From Bacillota bacterium (GTDB taxonomy: Bacteria > Bacteroidota > Bacteroidia > Bacteroidales > Bacteroidaceae): a DNA stretch of 64,000 nucleotides. Position 1 is the first letter of the stretch; each line of letters begins with the position of its first letter. Location: assembly GCA_023664625.1 (NCBI GenBank), contig JAMPFD010000005.1, positions 62,001-126,000 on the forward strand, read 5' to 3'. Positions 15,646 to 25,225 of this stretch are shown piece by piece. The notes below the pieces were generated by a model. It had not been told where the DNA came from. It worked only from the letters and a program-made list of their open reading frames with translations, and ran no database searches. The position numbers and the translations under genes are program-made.

Positions 15646-18333
15646 TTATCTGTTTATTGTCTTTCTGCCTTTTGAGACAATGATGCCCCGTGCCGACGGA
15701 GAGACACGCTGGCCGTTGAGATTGTAAAGGACAGCATTGCCGCCGGTCTCAGAACCGGTGCCGGAGACAATTTCAGCAATACCCGTTGCCGTACCTATGA
15801 CACGGACATTTACAGTACGTGAGAAAGCATAGCCCTCCTCCTCACACTTCACCTCGAAGCTCATCACCTGCTCTTCCTCAGGAGCCGTCACCGTCAGTGT
15901 ACTGCCGTTGACCGTGGCACCTGTGCCTGTCACGGAGAACTCTGCCGCTGAGGAATATCCGGCGAAGAGGGGCATGAGAGCTATATCGAGAGACTTGCCT
16001 CCGTCAACATCATAATGGGGCTGTGCCATCCAGTTGAGATACTCTTCAAGAGCCGTATACCCGTCATTGTCATGGTCGGCATTGTTGTCAGGCGAAGTGA
16101 CTGACAGCCCGTTGATGCGCTCCCACCAGTCCGGCATGCCGTCAAGGTCGGTATCATAGTCGGACGGACGGTGGACTTCAGGAATCTCCACATAGCCTTC
16201 GGAATCCCATTCACGGTCTATAAGCCCCTTCTTGCCGGTCTTGCTTCCTGTCTTGCTCGTAGTGCCGGTGACGGTTTCGTAGACCATGCGTGCGTCATGG
16301 GCATTGAAGAACGGCAGGTTGCAGCCTACATCGGAGAGCACATTGCGGTAAGCCTGCCCGGCACTCTCCACTGTTGCGTAGGAAGGGAAGAACGGTTCGT
16401 TGGCGAATGGTTCCCAGTTGAGCTGCTGTCCGCCGGAGAGCTCGTAGCGGTAGGTCGTCCCCTGCGCGTCATAGACCAGCGTTCCGTTGAGTTCCTCACG
16501 TATGTTGCCGCTGACGTATGCCGACTGTGTGCCTGTTCCCGTTCCCTCCAGTTGCAGGCGGAGAAGATAGTTCTGGGTCGTTGCGGGTCCCTTCTTGTAA
16601 TAGTTGTTGACGAAATTCATCTCGTGGGTGCCGCCGTCAGTGGCTCTTCCGCCCCAGTTGTAGACGACATTGTTGAAGACATCGTGTGCGCCGTCGTAGG
16701 CACCGCTTCCGGTAAGTCCGCCCGAGATGCTCCAGTTTCTTCCCTCGTTGTGTGCGAGAAGGTTATGGTGGAACGAGCCGGCTCCGCTGCCCTGTCCTCC
16801 GCCTATCGTAGCGGCGTAGCCGTGACGTGCACCGCTGCCGTAGTTGGGATGGTCGGCACAGTTGAGGGATTCGGAGAGAAGGGTGCGCTGCAGAGTAATA
16901 CTTTTCGCGCCGCGTGAGGAGAATGCCTCGTCAGTTGTCCACGATACGGAGCAGTGGTCAATGATGGCATGGTCGCCGCCGGCAAGTCCGAGACCGTCAA
17001 GTCCCTTGTCCTGCTCTGCCGTCACAGGGCCGTCGGCAGTGCCTGCATAGCCGCGGTAGCTGCGGATGAAGCGTGTTATGCCGTCGGAATTGACACCGAG
17101 AGGTGCGCCGCGGAAAGTTATTCCCTCACCGGGAGCCGTCTGTCCTGCAATGGTCACATATTTGTCGGAGCAGGTGAGCCTGCCCTTCAGCGTGATGTAT
17201 CCTGACACATCGAACACTATAGTGCGTGGCCCCGTGAGATTCCTGATGCCGTAGCGGAACGTTCCCGGCTGCGGGTTGTCGACGTCATCGTCAAGGGAAG
17301 TGACATGATAGACCGTTCCTCCCCTGCCGCCTATGGCGAAACGGCCGTAGCCTTCTGCGCCGGGGAAGGCGAGATGTCTCGGGCGGAACGACCACAGGTC
17401 GCCCTCATATCTGTTGCCTGAGGCATCCTCCTCGTCTATGCGCCAGTAATATACGTTATGGTTCGTGAGACCTTCCGGAGCATATTGCGCATCCGTTACG
17501 GCTGCCGTCTCCGAGAGGTTGTCCGGCGAGGTGCCGAACATGACATGATGTCTTACGGCACTTGATGCCGGTTTCCATGTCAGCACGATGTCTCCCGCCT
17601 CATTGTCGGGCGCGTCAACGGCGGCGGCATGCATGTCAGTATTGGCAGGATAAGGGTCGGAGGCCGTCGTCTTTGGGTTCGGACGGTCAAAGATGAGGGC
17701 GTTGACGGCAACGTAGTTGTTTATGTATTCCATGCCCGGCTGCGGGTCGGAGACATATTCCACGATGACATCCTTGCCTTTCTCGGCATTGAACTTTATG
17801 TACGACATGCCCGAAAGCGAGTTGCTCTCCCGGCGTATGGTCTGCTCAACGCCGTCAAGGACTGTCGCTCCGTCGACAATAACCTTCACAGCAGGATAGG
17901 CAGGCGTAAGTTTTCCGTCAGTATTGTTATGGTAGGCGCAGAGCGAATGCGCTCCCGGCGCCAGACCGCTGATGGTGAACCGCAGTCCCATTGGCGATGT
18001 CGTGGATGCCGAGAAGTTGCCGTCTTCAAGGATAATGGCATAGATGGCATCGCCGATGAGCTTGTTCTTTGTCTTCGCACCGTCCTTCCACCAGTTGCAG
18101 TAGACGGCGTTGCCCTCATACCCGGCATCCGTCACCGCCTCCGCCTTTATGGTGACGGCACTGCCGTCGTCGGCAGTGAAAGTCTGTGTGTCACTTTCCA
18201 CGCGTCCCACTTCCCATGACTGGAAGCCCTCCTCCGTGGTCACATTGGACTGATTGGAGATGTTGAAGTCTATTCTCTGTGCCATAGTGCTTGCGGAACA
18301 GAGTAACAGACCATAGAGAATGGTTTTCTTCAT
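15646..18333 (-). CDS. Secreted multidomain pectate lyase-like protein
   Basis: 895 aa with signal peptide MKKTILYGLLLCSASTMAQ. Residues about 20-220 form a carbohydrate-binding-like beta-sandwich (RIDFNISNQSNV, GLRFTISGLAPGAHSLCAY). About 230-330 is a fibronectin-III-like unit (VLTWKPASSAVRHHVMFG). About 335-640 is a pectate-lyase beta-helix (FPGAEGYGRFAIGGRGG, TIVFDVSGYI, IIDHCSVSWTTDEAFSSRG, SFHHNLLAHNEGRNWSISGG). The usual R-x-P-R motif reads GRNWSIS, keeping the first Arg but not the Pro-Arg, so specificity may differ. A calcium-type repeat DTDLDGMPDWWE follows at about 720. The C-terminus has an Ig-like unit and the tail NLNGQRV...GRKTINR. Confidence 0.88.
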   Translation of the reverse strand: MKKTILYGLLLCSASTMAQRIDFNISNQSNVTTEEGFQSWEVGRVESDTQTFTADDGSAVTIKAEAVTDAGYEGNAVYCNWWKDGAKTKNKLIGDAIYAIILEDGNFSASTTSPMGLRFTISGLAPGAHSLCAYHNNTDGKLTPAYPAVKVIVDGATVLDGVEQTIRRESNSLSGMSYIKFNAEKGKDVIVEYVSDPQPGMEYINNYVAVNALIFDRPNPKTTASDPYPANTDMHAAAVDAPDNEAGDIVLTWKPASSAVRHHVMFGTSPDNLSETAAVTDAQYAPEGLTNHNVYYWRIDEEDASGNRYEGDLWSFRPRHLAFPGAEGYGRFAIGGRGGTVYHVTSLDDDVDNPQPGTFRYGIRNLTGPRTIVFDVSGYITLKGRLTCSDKYVTIAGQTAPGEGITFRGAPLGVNSDGITRFIRSYRGYAGTADGPVTAEQDKGLDGLGLAGGDHAIIDHCSVSWTTDEAFSSRGAKSITLQRTLLSESLNCADHPNYGSGARHGYAATIGGGQGSGAGSFHHNLLAHNEGRNWSISGGLTGSGAYDGAHDVFNNVVYNWGGRATDGGTHEMNFVNNYYKKGPATTQNYLLRLQLEGTGTGTQSAYVSGNIREELNGTLVYDAQGTTYRYELSGGQQLNWEPFANEPFFPSYATVESAGQAYRNVLSDVGCNLPFFNAHDARMVYETVTGTTSKTGSKTGKKGLIDREWDSEGYVEIPEVHRPSDYDTDLDGMPDWWERINGLSVTSPDNNADHDNDGYTALEEYLNWMAQPHYDVDGGKSLDIALMPLFAGYSSAAEFSVTGTGATVNGSTLTVTAPEEEQVMSFEVKCEEEGYAFSRTVNVRVIGTATGIAEIVSGTGSETGGNAVLYNLNGQRVSPSARGIIVSKGRKTINR

Positions 18334-18368
18334 TGTTTTGTTAGTTGTTTGATAGATTTTTTATATAT

Positions 18369-18434
18369 GGTAACTATTGGAAATTATTTTGTAACATAGT
18401 GTTTTCTCACTAAACCAATTTACAACAGTTACTT
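18369..18434. repeat. Terminal-inverted-repeat element, copy 3 (66-bp internally deleted)
   Basis: The left arm GGTAACTATTGGAAATTATTTT and the inverted right arm (reverse complement AAGTAACTGTTGTAAATTGG) match the ends of the 155-bp elements at 2086 and 47676, but the middle is missing. It lies 36 bp upstream of the pectate lyase start at 18333. Confidence 0.65.
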
Positions 18435-18756
18435 AGCCGTAACGGCTGCTGTTCCCTGATATTGAGGCCTGTGCCGTGAGGAAGTGATGCCGCGTGCCGC
18501 CGGTTCCCTGCAGACGGGAGATGGCAATGATGCCGGCATTTCCAAGGCCACTTTCATCATAAGCCTTCATCACGAAGACTGTTGTCCTGCACCATGCGTG
18601 ATTGCTGCAGCACCATGCAGACGATGGTTCAGAACCGGTAAAGTCTTTACTGTAAAGACATTTCCGGCAACAAAGACAGAAGACCACCCTTCTGCTGCGG
18701 CATCTGCCGCTGCCATGGATATTGATTTGCCGTCCTTATTGCCGGGAACTGTCATG
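18435..18756. other. Gene gap with possible decayed coding sequence
   Basis: 322 bases between two pectinase genes. Two short overlapping minus-strand frames (18433-18687 and 18570-18755) read phrases such as VFVMKAYDESGLGNAG and GNVFTVKTLP that resemble fibronectin-III-like linkers, but no single frame is intact. It may be a frameshifted scrap of a pectinase tail. I see no promoter motif. Confidence 0.3.
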
Positions 18757-21700
18757 TCATCTTATTATTTTCTTTCCTCTGACGATGACTATGCCGCGTG
18801 CCGAGCGTGTCACACGCTGTCCGGCAGTGTTGTACATCGGAGCGTCAGAGCCGGCATCAGCGGCAATTTCCGTGATGCCCGTAGTAGCAGACGGTGACGG
18901 CGCGCCAAGTCCGCCCATGGCATTTGCCACGCGTATGGTATAGACGCTTGTGTCATCCGGCACTGCAAACGATGTCATGGTTGTGAATCCTATTACCTCA
19001 CCGTCCTTCACCACAGCATAGCCCAGGGCATCCTGTACAGGATTCCACCACAGCGTGGTACCGTTAAGGCGCGGAGCGGGAGCGGCAAGCTGCGCGGCGG
19101 AGAATTCCGGCTGCCATCCCTCAGCCACTTTGGCGAACACCTTGTCAAGGGCATAGCCGTCCAGCTCATCCTCCGTGAGCACCGGACTGTCGGAACCCGC
19201 AGCAGGGTTGCAGGCAGAGATGGAACGCTTTGAGAGGTCAAGAGGCAGGCCGTCGGCATCCTTGGAGCCATATTCATGGAAGCGTATGACAAGACCTCCG
19301 CTCATTCCTCCCCATCCTGCATCGGCAGGAAGGACATTCATCGTGGTGTTGATGAACGTGGAAGCCGGCGAGTCACCCCACGGGCGGCCGAGGCGGTAGC
19401 CTGTGACGGCATCCCTGGCATCACCGATACGCTCCACGGTACATTCGTTAAAGACAAGTCCGACGTAGTCTTTCTGGGTGTTTGGTGCCGTTATATATGC
19501 GGCGGAAGATACAGGCTGGAGCCGGCAACGGTTGAAATAAGCGGTGCCGTCGCCGTAGATAAAGTCCACCTCTCCCGCAATGCTGCAGTCCTCGAAGTAA
19601 GCGGAAGCGTCAGCCTTGTTAAGGTAATACGTGTCCTGCACGCCCTGCAGGGCCACATTCTTATAGACAGCCTGCTTGCCGCGCTGGCGCAGGGCGATGG
19701 CCTGTCCCGCCGATTTCTTTGCCTCCCAGTCACGGTTCTGGCGCACGGTGAGGTCCTGCATGTATACATTATTCTGGTTCTGGTCGATGAAGAGCACCGG
19801 AGTCTCCTCCTGATAGTTGGAGACAGAGCCGGGATTGTTCATCACCACGACACCGTCACGGCTCTCTCCTATGAGCGACGTGTTCTGCGGAACGGCGGTG
19901 AGAGCCTTTGTCCCGAAGTCATAAATGCCGTTATGGAGGAATATACGGTAGCGTCCGTTCATGTCGCTGCGGCGGGAAGCCTTATGGAGAGCGACCTTGA
20001 GCTCACCGGCGGTCCTTACCGCCGCGTCATACGGAGCGCAGTTGTCGAAGACACCGGCATACTCGCTTTCCGACTTGAAGTTTGCCGTTACGAGGACATT
20101 CTCCCTGACCGTATAGTCAAGAGTCTCGGAAGAGCCGAGCACATTGCCCTTGTTGTCAGTCCAGTTTTCGAAGAAGAAGCCGTCGGCAGGGGTTGCCGTA
20201 ACGGTCACGGTCTTTCCGGCCTCGAACTCAGTGCCGGCAGGAGTCTGTGTGATTTTTCCTCCCGCCTTAGGCGACGCCTCAGTCTTGAACATGCATGTCT
20301 CCACGCCGGCAGAAGCGCCCTCCCATGTGGTATAGATGATTAAGTTGCGCAATCCCAGCTGCTTGGTGTTGCCCAGCGCATAGACATACACACGTATATA
20401 AAGCGGTGTTCCCGCCGTAATGGTCAGTTCCGGGAAGTTTTTCACATCAACGAATGTCTCCGAGCCGGCGTTGTCACGGTTTACGTTGATGTCACTCTGC
20501 AGAATCGTCTCCTCACCTTCACCATACTGAACGCCTACGGCAAGCTTGCCGCCGTCAGTTCCGAACTTCATTCCGACGAAAGAGAATTCCGTCACCTTTG
20601 CCGTTATTCCTTCAGGAACGGCGATCATTGCCGTCAGGGCGTTGTCACGGTCAGGTGCAGAGACCTGTGTCTTGGGCTGTAGTCCGGCATATTTCCGCGA
20701 ATTCTTCGACTTCTCCACAATTGACAGTGCGGAGCCGGCCGTGAGCGAAGTCGGCGAGAACACCACGTCCGTCAGCGGCCTGAACATTTCGTCGAGCTGC
20801 GACGCCACGGCATCCAGCGAACCGCTGCAGAGCCAGCGTACAAGGACATTTCCGCTTCCTGACACTCCCTCGCTTTTCTCGAACACGGGAGTCAGCGTCA
20901 CACAGGTTCTGAAAGATGCCGCCGAGGTGTATGTCACGGCACCGTCTGTCCAGCCCTTGAAGGCATATCCCTCGCGTGTGATGACAGGCAGCGTCACCGA
21001 GGTTCCGGCCGTCACCGTCATTGCTTCCACGCCAGGGAAGTCGTATGTCACGGTGACTACCGGAGTCAGCCTTACGTCGCTGCTGAAGAAGTATTCCTTC
21101 CCTGTCTCATAATATGCGCCGTTGCCCGTCCATCCCGTGTAAGCGTTGCCTCCGAGCACGGCGGGGAGGGTTACGGGAGTGCCGAAATCCACCGTCACGC
21201 TCTCAGGAGAGGCGGTGTTGTAGGTTATTGTCACGGTGGCTGGAGCCACTGTTCCCGGCTCCACAGGCACGGTGCTTGTCTCATAGTCGGCCTTGTCAAG
21301 GGTGCCGTCGGCTATGCCGTTGAGATAATTCTCAAGATTTGTGTATCCGTTGGCGGCAACGTCATTTCCGTCAGCGGCATTGTCCTGGTCGAAGCCCATT
21401 GCCTTCTCATAAGCGTCAGGCATGCCGTCGCCGTCGGTGTCTACGGCATAACGGTCACCCTCTGCCATTCCGAGGAACGGATAGTTGCCATAAGCCTTGC
21501 CGTCAGCCATGTAGGTTCCCGGATTGTCCAGGCGTATGTCATCAGGAGAGTCGATTATGCCGTACTCGCCGGCAAGTGACGCTCCTGCGAACATCGGGGC
21601 GCGCTTGCCTGCCGCCTCGTCAAGCATGCGGCGGTCCACCTCGTCATATCGCGGCAGCGACGCTCCCGCCATGGTGACCACTTTGGCAAAGGCCTCGTCG

Positions 21701-22881
21701 GCACTCTCGTAAGTCATGCCGCTGAGGGCATACGGAATTTCCTTCATGAGATATGAGGCGGAATTGGTGCCCGTAAGGTTCACGCCACGTCCGGCTGCGG
21801 AAGTCCCGGTGCCGTAGAGATTGTCGGCATTGACCTTCTCAAGCTCTTCCTTTGACCATACTCCCGTCTTTGTGGAATATGTTCCGTCAACCTCAAACTT
21901 GTTGCCGGAGAGATACCATTCACCGTAAGGTGAGGAAGGGCTGCACCAGTAGCGGGCATTGGCGGTGTTGATGCGTGTGGAAGGACCTGGACGGTAGTAG
22001 TTGTTCAGGAGATATACACGGTCGTAGCCCGGGTCGGCCTTTGCCCATGACGACATCTCCACTTTGTCCTTGTCGTATTCGCCGCCATACTGTGCTCCGG
22101 CGTTGCTCCAGTTGAACACAACATTGTTGGCAAACTCCGAGTCAACCTTATAGTCATGCTCGCCGCGGGTGTTGCTCGGGGAGCGCACACCGTTGAAGCG
22201 CGGCGCACGGGAGTGGGAGTTGGTTATCAGTGTATGGTGCATTGTCGAGTGCTCGCCGCCCCACTGTGTGGCGTACGCACGCGCTCCCTTGGAGTTCTTC
22301 GAGTTATAGAGTCCCTCGCCTATGATGCACCACTGCACCGTGGTATAGTCCGTGTCATACGCCGTGAGACACTCCTCCATTGACCATGTCATGGAACAAT
22401 GGTCAAGAATAACGCGCTTGGCATTCTCCATGTCAAGGCCTGTCATGGACGTGACAGGGATGTCGCCGGCGCGGAAACGGATGTAGCGCACGATGACGTT
22501 GTCCTTGTTGATGTACATGTTATAGCCTGCCAGGCAGATGCCTCCGCCCGGAGCCGACTGGCCGAGGATGGAGACGTCGCCATACTGAAGCCTCAGCTTT
22601 GACGTCAGGTAGATTGTCCCCGACACATTGAACAGCACCGTCCTCGGACGGCCGCCGTTGTCGTGGCGCAATGCCCAGCGCAGGGTTCCCTTTACAAGAT
22701 TGTCGTCAGAGCAGTCGTCAAGGCGTGTGACGTAGCACACTTCTCCTCCGCGGCCGCCGGTGACGTATGCACCATAGCCCTCCGCACCGGGGAATGCTCT
22801 CAGTCCGTCGGCAAAAGCGTCAGCCGTGCCGACTGTCATTGCGGCGAATGCCACAAGCAAGTAAGCAAAGATTCTCTTCAT
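18757..22881 (-). CDS. Bifunctional pectate lyase - pectin methylesterase, secreted
   Basis: 1374 aa from ATG 22881, where MKRIFAYLLVAFAAMTVGTADA forms a signal peptide; the longer open frame upstream is promoter and leader. Residues about 28-430 are a PL1 pectate lyase (FPGAEGYGAYVTGGRGG, VILDHCSMTWSMEE, HHTLITNSHSRAPRFNG). About 478 is a calcium-type DTDGDGMPDAYE repeat. About 575-700 are two bacterial repeat units of the YTGWTG / FKGWTDG type, followed by a beta-sandwich and another repeat (FFENWTDNKGN). About 985-1260 is a carbohydrate esterase family 8 methylesterase: GQAIALR (about 1060), GVQDTYY (Asp about 1082), GEVDFIYG (Asp about 1107) and LGRPW (Arg about 1165). The tail is NTAGQRV...GKKIIR. 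The esterase would demethylate pectin and make it a substrate for the lyase. Confidence 0.92.
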   Translation of the reverse strand: MKRIFAYLLVAFAAMTVGTADAFADGLRAFPGAEGYGAYVTGGRGGEVCYVTRLDDCSDDNLVKGTLRWALRHDNGGRPRTVLFNVSGTIYLTSKLRLQYGDVSILGQSAPGGGICLAGYNMYINKDNVIVRYIRFRAGDIPVTSMTGLDMENAKRVILDHCSMTWSMEECLTAYDTDYTTVQWCIIGEGLYNSKNSKGARAYATQWGGEHSTMHHTLITNSHSRAPRFNGVRSPSNTRGEHDYKVDSEFANNVVFNWSNAGAQYGGEYDKDKVEMSSWAKADPGYDRVYLLNNYYRPGPSTRINTANARYWCSPSSPYGEWYLSGNKFEVDGTYSTKTGVWSKEELEKVNADNLYGTGTSAAGRGVNLTGTNSASYLMKEIPYALSGMTYESADEAFAKVVTMAGASLPRYDEVDRRMLDEAAGKRAPMFAGASLAGEYGIIDSPDDIRLDNPGTYMADGKAYGNYPFLGMAEGDRYAVDTDGDGMPDAYEKAMGFDQDNAADGNDVAANGYTNLENYLNGIADGTLDKADYETSTVPVEPGTVAPATVTITYNTASPESVTVDFGTPVTLPAVLGGNAYTGWTGNGAYYETGKEYFFSSDVRLTPVVTVTYDFPGVEAMTVTAGTSVTLPVITREGYAFKGWTDGAVTYTSAASFRTCVTLTPVFEKSEGVSGSGNVLVRWLCSGSLDAVASQLDEMFRPLTDVVFSPTSLTAGSALSIVEKSKNSRKYAGLQPKTQVSAPDRDNALTAMIAVPEGITAKVTEFSFVGMKFGTDGGKLAVGVQYGEGEETILQSDINVNRDNAGSETFVDVKNFPELTITAGTPLYIRVYVYALGNTKQLGLRNLIIYTTWEGASAGVETCMFKTEASPKAGGKITQTPAGTEFEAGKTVTVTATPADGFFFENWTDNKGNVLGSSETLDYTVRENVLVTANFKSESEYAGVFDNCAPYDAAVRTAGELKVALHKASRRSDMNGRYRIFLHNGIYDFGTKALTAVPQNTSLIGESRDGVVVMNNPGSVSNYQEETPVLFIDQNQNNVYMQDLTVRQNRDWEAKKSAGQAIALRQRGKQAVYKNVALQGVQDTYYLNKADASAYFEDCSIAGEVDFIYGDGTAYFNRCRLQPVSSAAYITAPNTQKDYVGLVFNECTVERIGDARDAVTGYRLGRPWGDSPASTFINTTMNVLPADAGWGGMSGGLVIRFHEYGSKDADGLPLDLSKRSISACNPAAGSDSPVLTEDELDGYALDKVFAKVAEGWQPEFSAAQLAAPAPRLNGTTLWWNPVQDALGYAVVKDGEVIGFTTMTSFAVPDDTSVYTIRVANAMGGLGAPSPSATTGITEIAADAGSDAPMYNTAGQRVTRSARGIVIVRGKKIIR

Positions 22882-23032
22882 CGATGGTATATAGTTTTTG
22901 TTTGGTTGGTGATATCTAAGCACTGACGCTGCCGGCAGCCCGCCTTTTCCCGGAGCGGCGGCGGGAAACATGGTTTCAGCGGCGGCAACGATGTCAGCAA
23001 TTCCACTGCCGAACGTCAGAATATTGCCGCCA
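22882..23032 (-). other. Leader of the pectate lyase-methylesterase gene
   Basis: About 150 bases between the promoter at 23033-23063 and the start codon. It contains a GC-rich inverted segment around 22938-22965 (CGCCTTTTCCCGGAGCGGCGGCGGG) but no T tract and no recognisable riboswitch. Confidence 0.4.
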
Positions 23033-23063
23033 CAAAGATAGCAATAAAAACGAAAATATGCAA
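23033..23063 (-). promoter_or_regulatory. Promoter of the pectate lyase-methylesterase gene
   Basis: Read on the minus strand: TTG (23063-23061), 20 nt, then TATCTTTG (23040-23033). This is a very good match to the Bacteroidetes consensus and implies a leader of about 145 nt. Confidence 0.75.
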
Positions 23064-23198
23064 GAAAAAGTGTACAAAAAGCACGAAAAACCGCAAAAAC
23101 GCCGACACCTTCCCCGTCTTTTCCATCTCTTGCAGATAAACACCTGTCCCACAGACGAATAAAAGAATTCACGGGCAGGCATCCGTACCGGCCTTGCG

Positions 23199-23286
23199 GA
23201 AGGTTACCTTTGGCAGTGCGAAAGGTTACGGTTTATGTCGTAAAAGGTTACGGTTTACATTGCGGAAGGTCACCTTTGGCCACATG
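23199..23286. repeat. 22-bp tandem array 3 (4 units)
   Basis: Units start at 23199, 23221, 23243 and 23265, with cores GAAGGTTACCTTT, AAAGGTTACGGTT (twice) and GAAGGTCACCTTT. Spacing is exactly 22 bp. The array lies upstream of the pectate lyase-methylesterase promoter and downstream of nhaD. Confidence 0.85.
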
Positions 23287-23633
23287 TCTTCCCAAACAAG
23301 GGGTAAACAGCCTGCCAAGGACGGAAGAGCCATGACCGGCATACGGGAAAGGAAAATCAAACAGACATTGAGAAAAGGCACGGGAGGAACATGTGCAAGA
23401 ATCAAGGAACCGGAGCAGGCCCTGTACAAAAAAAAACGGAACGGCTTTTATCCCGGAACGGAGCACAAACGCCGCACATACGGACAATGGCCCGTCCGCA
23501 AGAAGCAGACGAGCCATTGTCTTTCCGTTCTTTCCTTCCCGCAGGGAATGTTCCGCACCGTCATGGACAGCGTGGCGGGAAGATATGCGGCCATCATGGC
23601 CAAGGGACTGCAGGCCGGCAGCCTGCGGCAGTC
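23287..23633. other. Gene gap with an inverted repeat
   Basis: No convincing gene; the open plus-strand frame here overlaps nhaD and has no start signals. A 9-bp inverted repeat GACAATGGC (23483-23491) / GCCATTGTC (23513-23521) followed on the plus strand by TTTCCGTTCTTTCC could be a terminator. Confidence 0.4.
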
Positions 23634-24950
23634 TCAGCCGAAGATGTATGTTCTTTCAATCCAGTAGTAAACGATACCTGCGAGGTAGCCTACGAAAGCA
23701 ATCCATGTCACGTTCTTCATGTACCATCCGAAGCTGATGCGCTCGAGGCCCATCACCACCACACCTGCGGCGGAGCCGATGATAAGCATTGAGCCGCCGA
23801 CACCAGCACAGTAGGCAAGGAGCTGCCAGAACACACCGTCGACGCCGAAGTCGCCGCCAGCAGGGTCGATGACGTACATCTTCATGGCACCTGCGACGAG
23901 AGGCACATTGTCAACGATAGAAGAGAGGACACCGATGGCTCCCGTGACAAGGTAGTGGTTGCCTATATTCTGGTCAAGCCACTCTCCGAGGGCTGTCAGC
24001 ACACCTATCTCCGAGAGAGTTGCCACTGCCATGAGGATGCCGAGGAAGAAGAGGATTGTTCCCATGTCGATGCGTGTAAGCATCTGTGTCACACGCTTTG
24101 CCATAGGGTCATGCTCCTCCTGCTTGCGGTAGATGACCTCTGTCACGCACCAGAGGATGCCGAGGACGCCGAGGATGCCCATGAAGGCCGGAAGCTCTGT
24201 GACTGTATGGAAAACAGGCACGCAGCAGAGGCCGCCGACACCGAGGATGAAGATGATCATGCGCTGCTTCTTCGTGACAAGGGATATGCTCTTCTCACGC
24301 TCGTCGGCAACAACGGCAGGAAGATCGCCCTTGAGGTGCATCTGCATCACTGCCGTAGGCACGATGAATGCTATGAAAGAAGGGATGATAATCTCTGTTA
24401 TCACACCGAGGGCGGTAATCATCTTGCCGTTCCAGAGCATGATCGTCGTCACGTCACCGATAGGAGAGAATGCGCCGCCGGCATTGGCAGCAATGATGAC
24501 GCATACCGCGTACCACATGCGGTCCTGCTTGTCGGCAACGAGCTTGCGCAGGATCATGATCATCACGATGGAGGTCGTGAGGTTGTCAAGCACTGCGGAA
24601 AGGATGGCTGTCATGAAGGCTATCTTCCAGAGAAGCGATCGCTTTGTCTTTGAAGCAAGTGCGCCGCGGACCCAGTTGAAGCCGCCGTGCTGGTCGACAA
24701 TCTCCACGATTGTCATCGCACCCATAAGGAAGAAGAGTGTCGTACCTGCCTCGCCGAGGTTCCTCTCAATGGCCTCGCCAAGCTCGAAATGAGGGAGATC
24801 GAGTCCGCCGTGACCAAGGGCAAGGAGGGTCCAGCAGACAACGCACATCAGGACGGCTATCGCCGCCTTGTTGATTTTTGTGACAGCCTCAAACGCTATA
24901 AAGAGATAGCCGATGCAGAAGGCCGTCACAATGATTGTGATAGTTGACAT
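23634..24950 (-). CDS. nhaD: Na+/H+ antiporter NhaD (intact copy)
   Basis: 438 aa, the usual length, with about 11-12 membrane helices. Typical NhaD blocks are present: RNLGEAGTTLFFLMGAM near residue 65, AVLDNLTTSIVMIMILRKLVA, NAGGAFSPIGDVTTIMLW, SSIVDNVPLVAGAMKMY and ISFGWYMKNVTW. The buried Asp residues in the VLDN and SPIGD motifs are the likely ion-binding groups. It acts in the inner membrane, exporting sodium in exchange for protons. It is monocistronic, flanked by rhaB on the other strand. It is clearly homologous to the frameshifted copy at 2770-4060 but diverged by many substitutions, so this is an old duplication or separate acquisition rather than a recent copy. Confidence 0.95.
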   Translation of the reverse strand: MSTITIIVTAFCIGYLFIAFEAVTKINKAAIAVLMCVVCWTLLALGHGGLDLPHFELGEAIERNLGEAGTTLFFLMGAMTIVEIVDQHGGFNWVRGALASKTKRSLLWKIAFMTAILSAVLDNLTTSIVMIMILRKLVADKQDRMWYAVCVIIAANAGGAFSPIGDVTTIMLWNGKMITALGVITEIIIPSFIAFIVPTAVMQMHLKGDLPAVVADEREKSISLVTKKQRMIIFILGVGGLCCVPVFHTVTELPAFMGILGVLGILWCVTEVIYRKQEEHDPMAKRVTQMLTRIDMGTILFFLGILMAVATLSEIGVLTALGEWLDQNIGNHYLVTGAIGVLSSIVDNVPLVAGAMKMYVIDPAGGDFGVDGVFWQLLAYCAGVGGSMLIIGSAAGVVVMGLERISFGWYMKNVTWIAFVGYLAGIVYYWIERTYIFG

Positions 24951-24995
24951 TTGTTGATTTTTAGATTTGTTTTTGATGCATTAAAGATTCTGGTG

Positions 24996-25003
24996 CAAAA
25001 TTA
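24996..25003 (-). promoter_or_regulatory. -7 box of nhaD
   Basis: TAATTTTG on the minus strand, 46 nt before the nhaD start. The -33 element is not clear. It is arranged back to back with the rhaB promoter. Confidence 0.45.
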
Positions 25004-25054
25004 ATCAAATTAATTCATTTTTGCATACAAAAATAAAAAAAACTTGAAAAAACT

Positions 25055-25084
25055 TTTGTAATTGATATAAAATAGGTATCTTTG
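25055..25084 (+). promoter_or_regulatory. Promoter of the rhamnose operon
   Basis: TTTG (25055-25058), 18 nt, TATCTTTG (25077-25084), giving a leader of about 135 nt before rhaB. The leader contains a small CCC-TTCG-GGG hairpin near 25145-25156. No operator for a rhamnose regulator could be recognised. Confidence 0.7.
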
Positions 25085-25225
25085 CAAGTAGAAAGCACTC
25101 CTGAAGTGACAGGAAACCGCAGACGGCCATGCCGCCCGGAGAAGCCCTTCGGGGGAAGGTGTCCCGCACAGCCGGCGGGCAACAGAAATAACATCAATCT
25201 TTTAAAGGAAAAATATCTGACAACC

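Noticed and set aside
18433..18755. Two small minus-strand genes between pectinases
   Set aside because: They overlap in different frames and only fragments resemble pectinase linkers; treated as possible decay, not genes.
23194..23667. 157-codon plus-strand frame
   Set aside because: It begins inside the 22-bp array, overlaps the 3' end of nhaD, and has no family resemblance.
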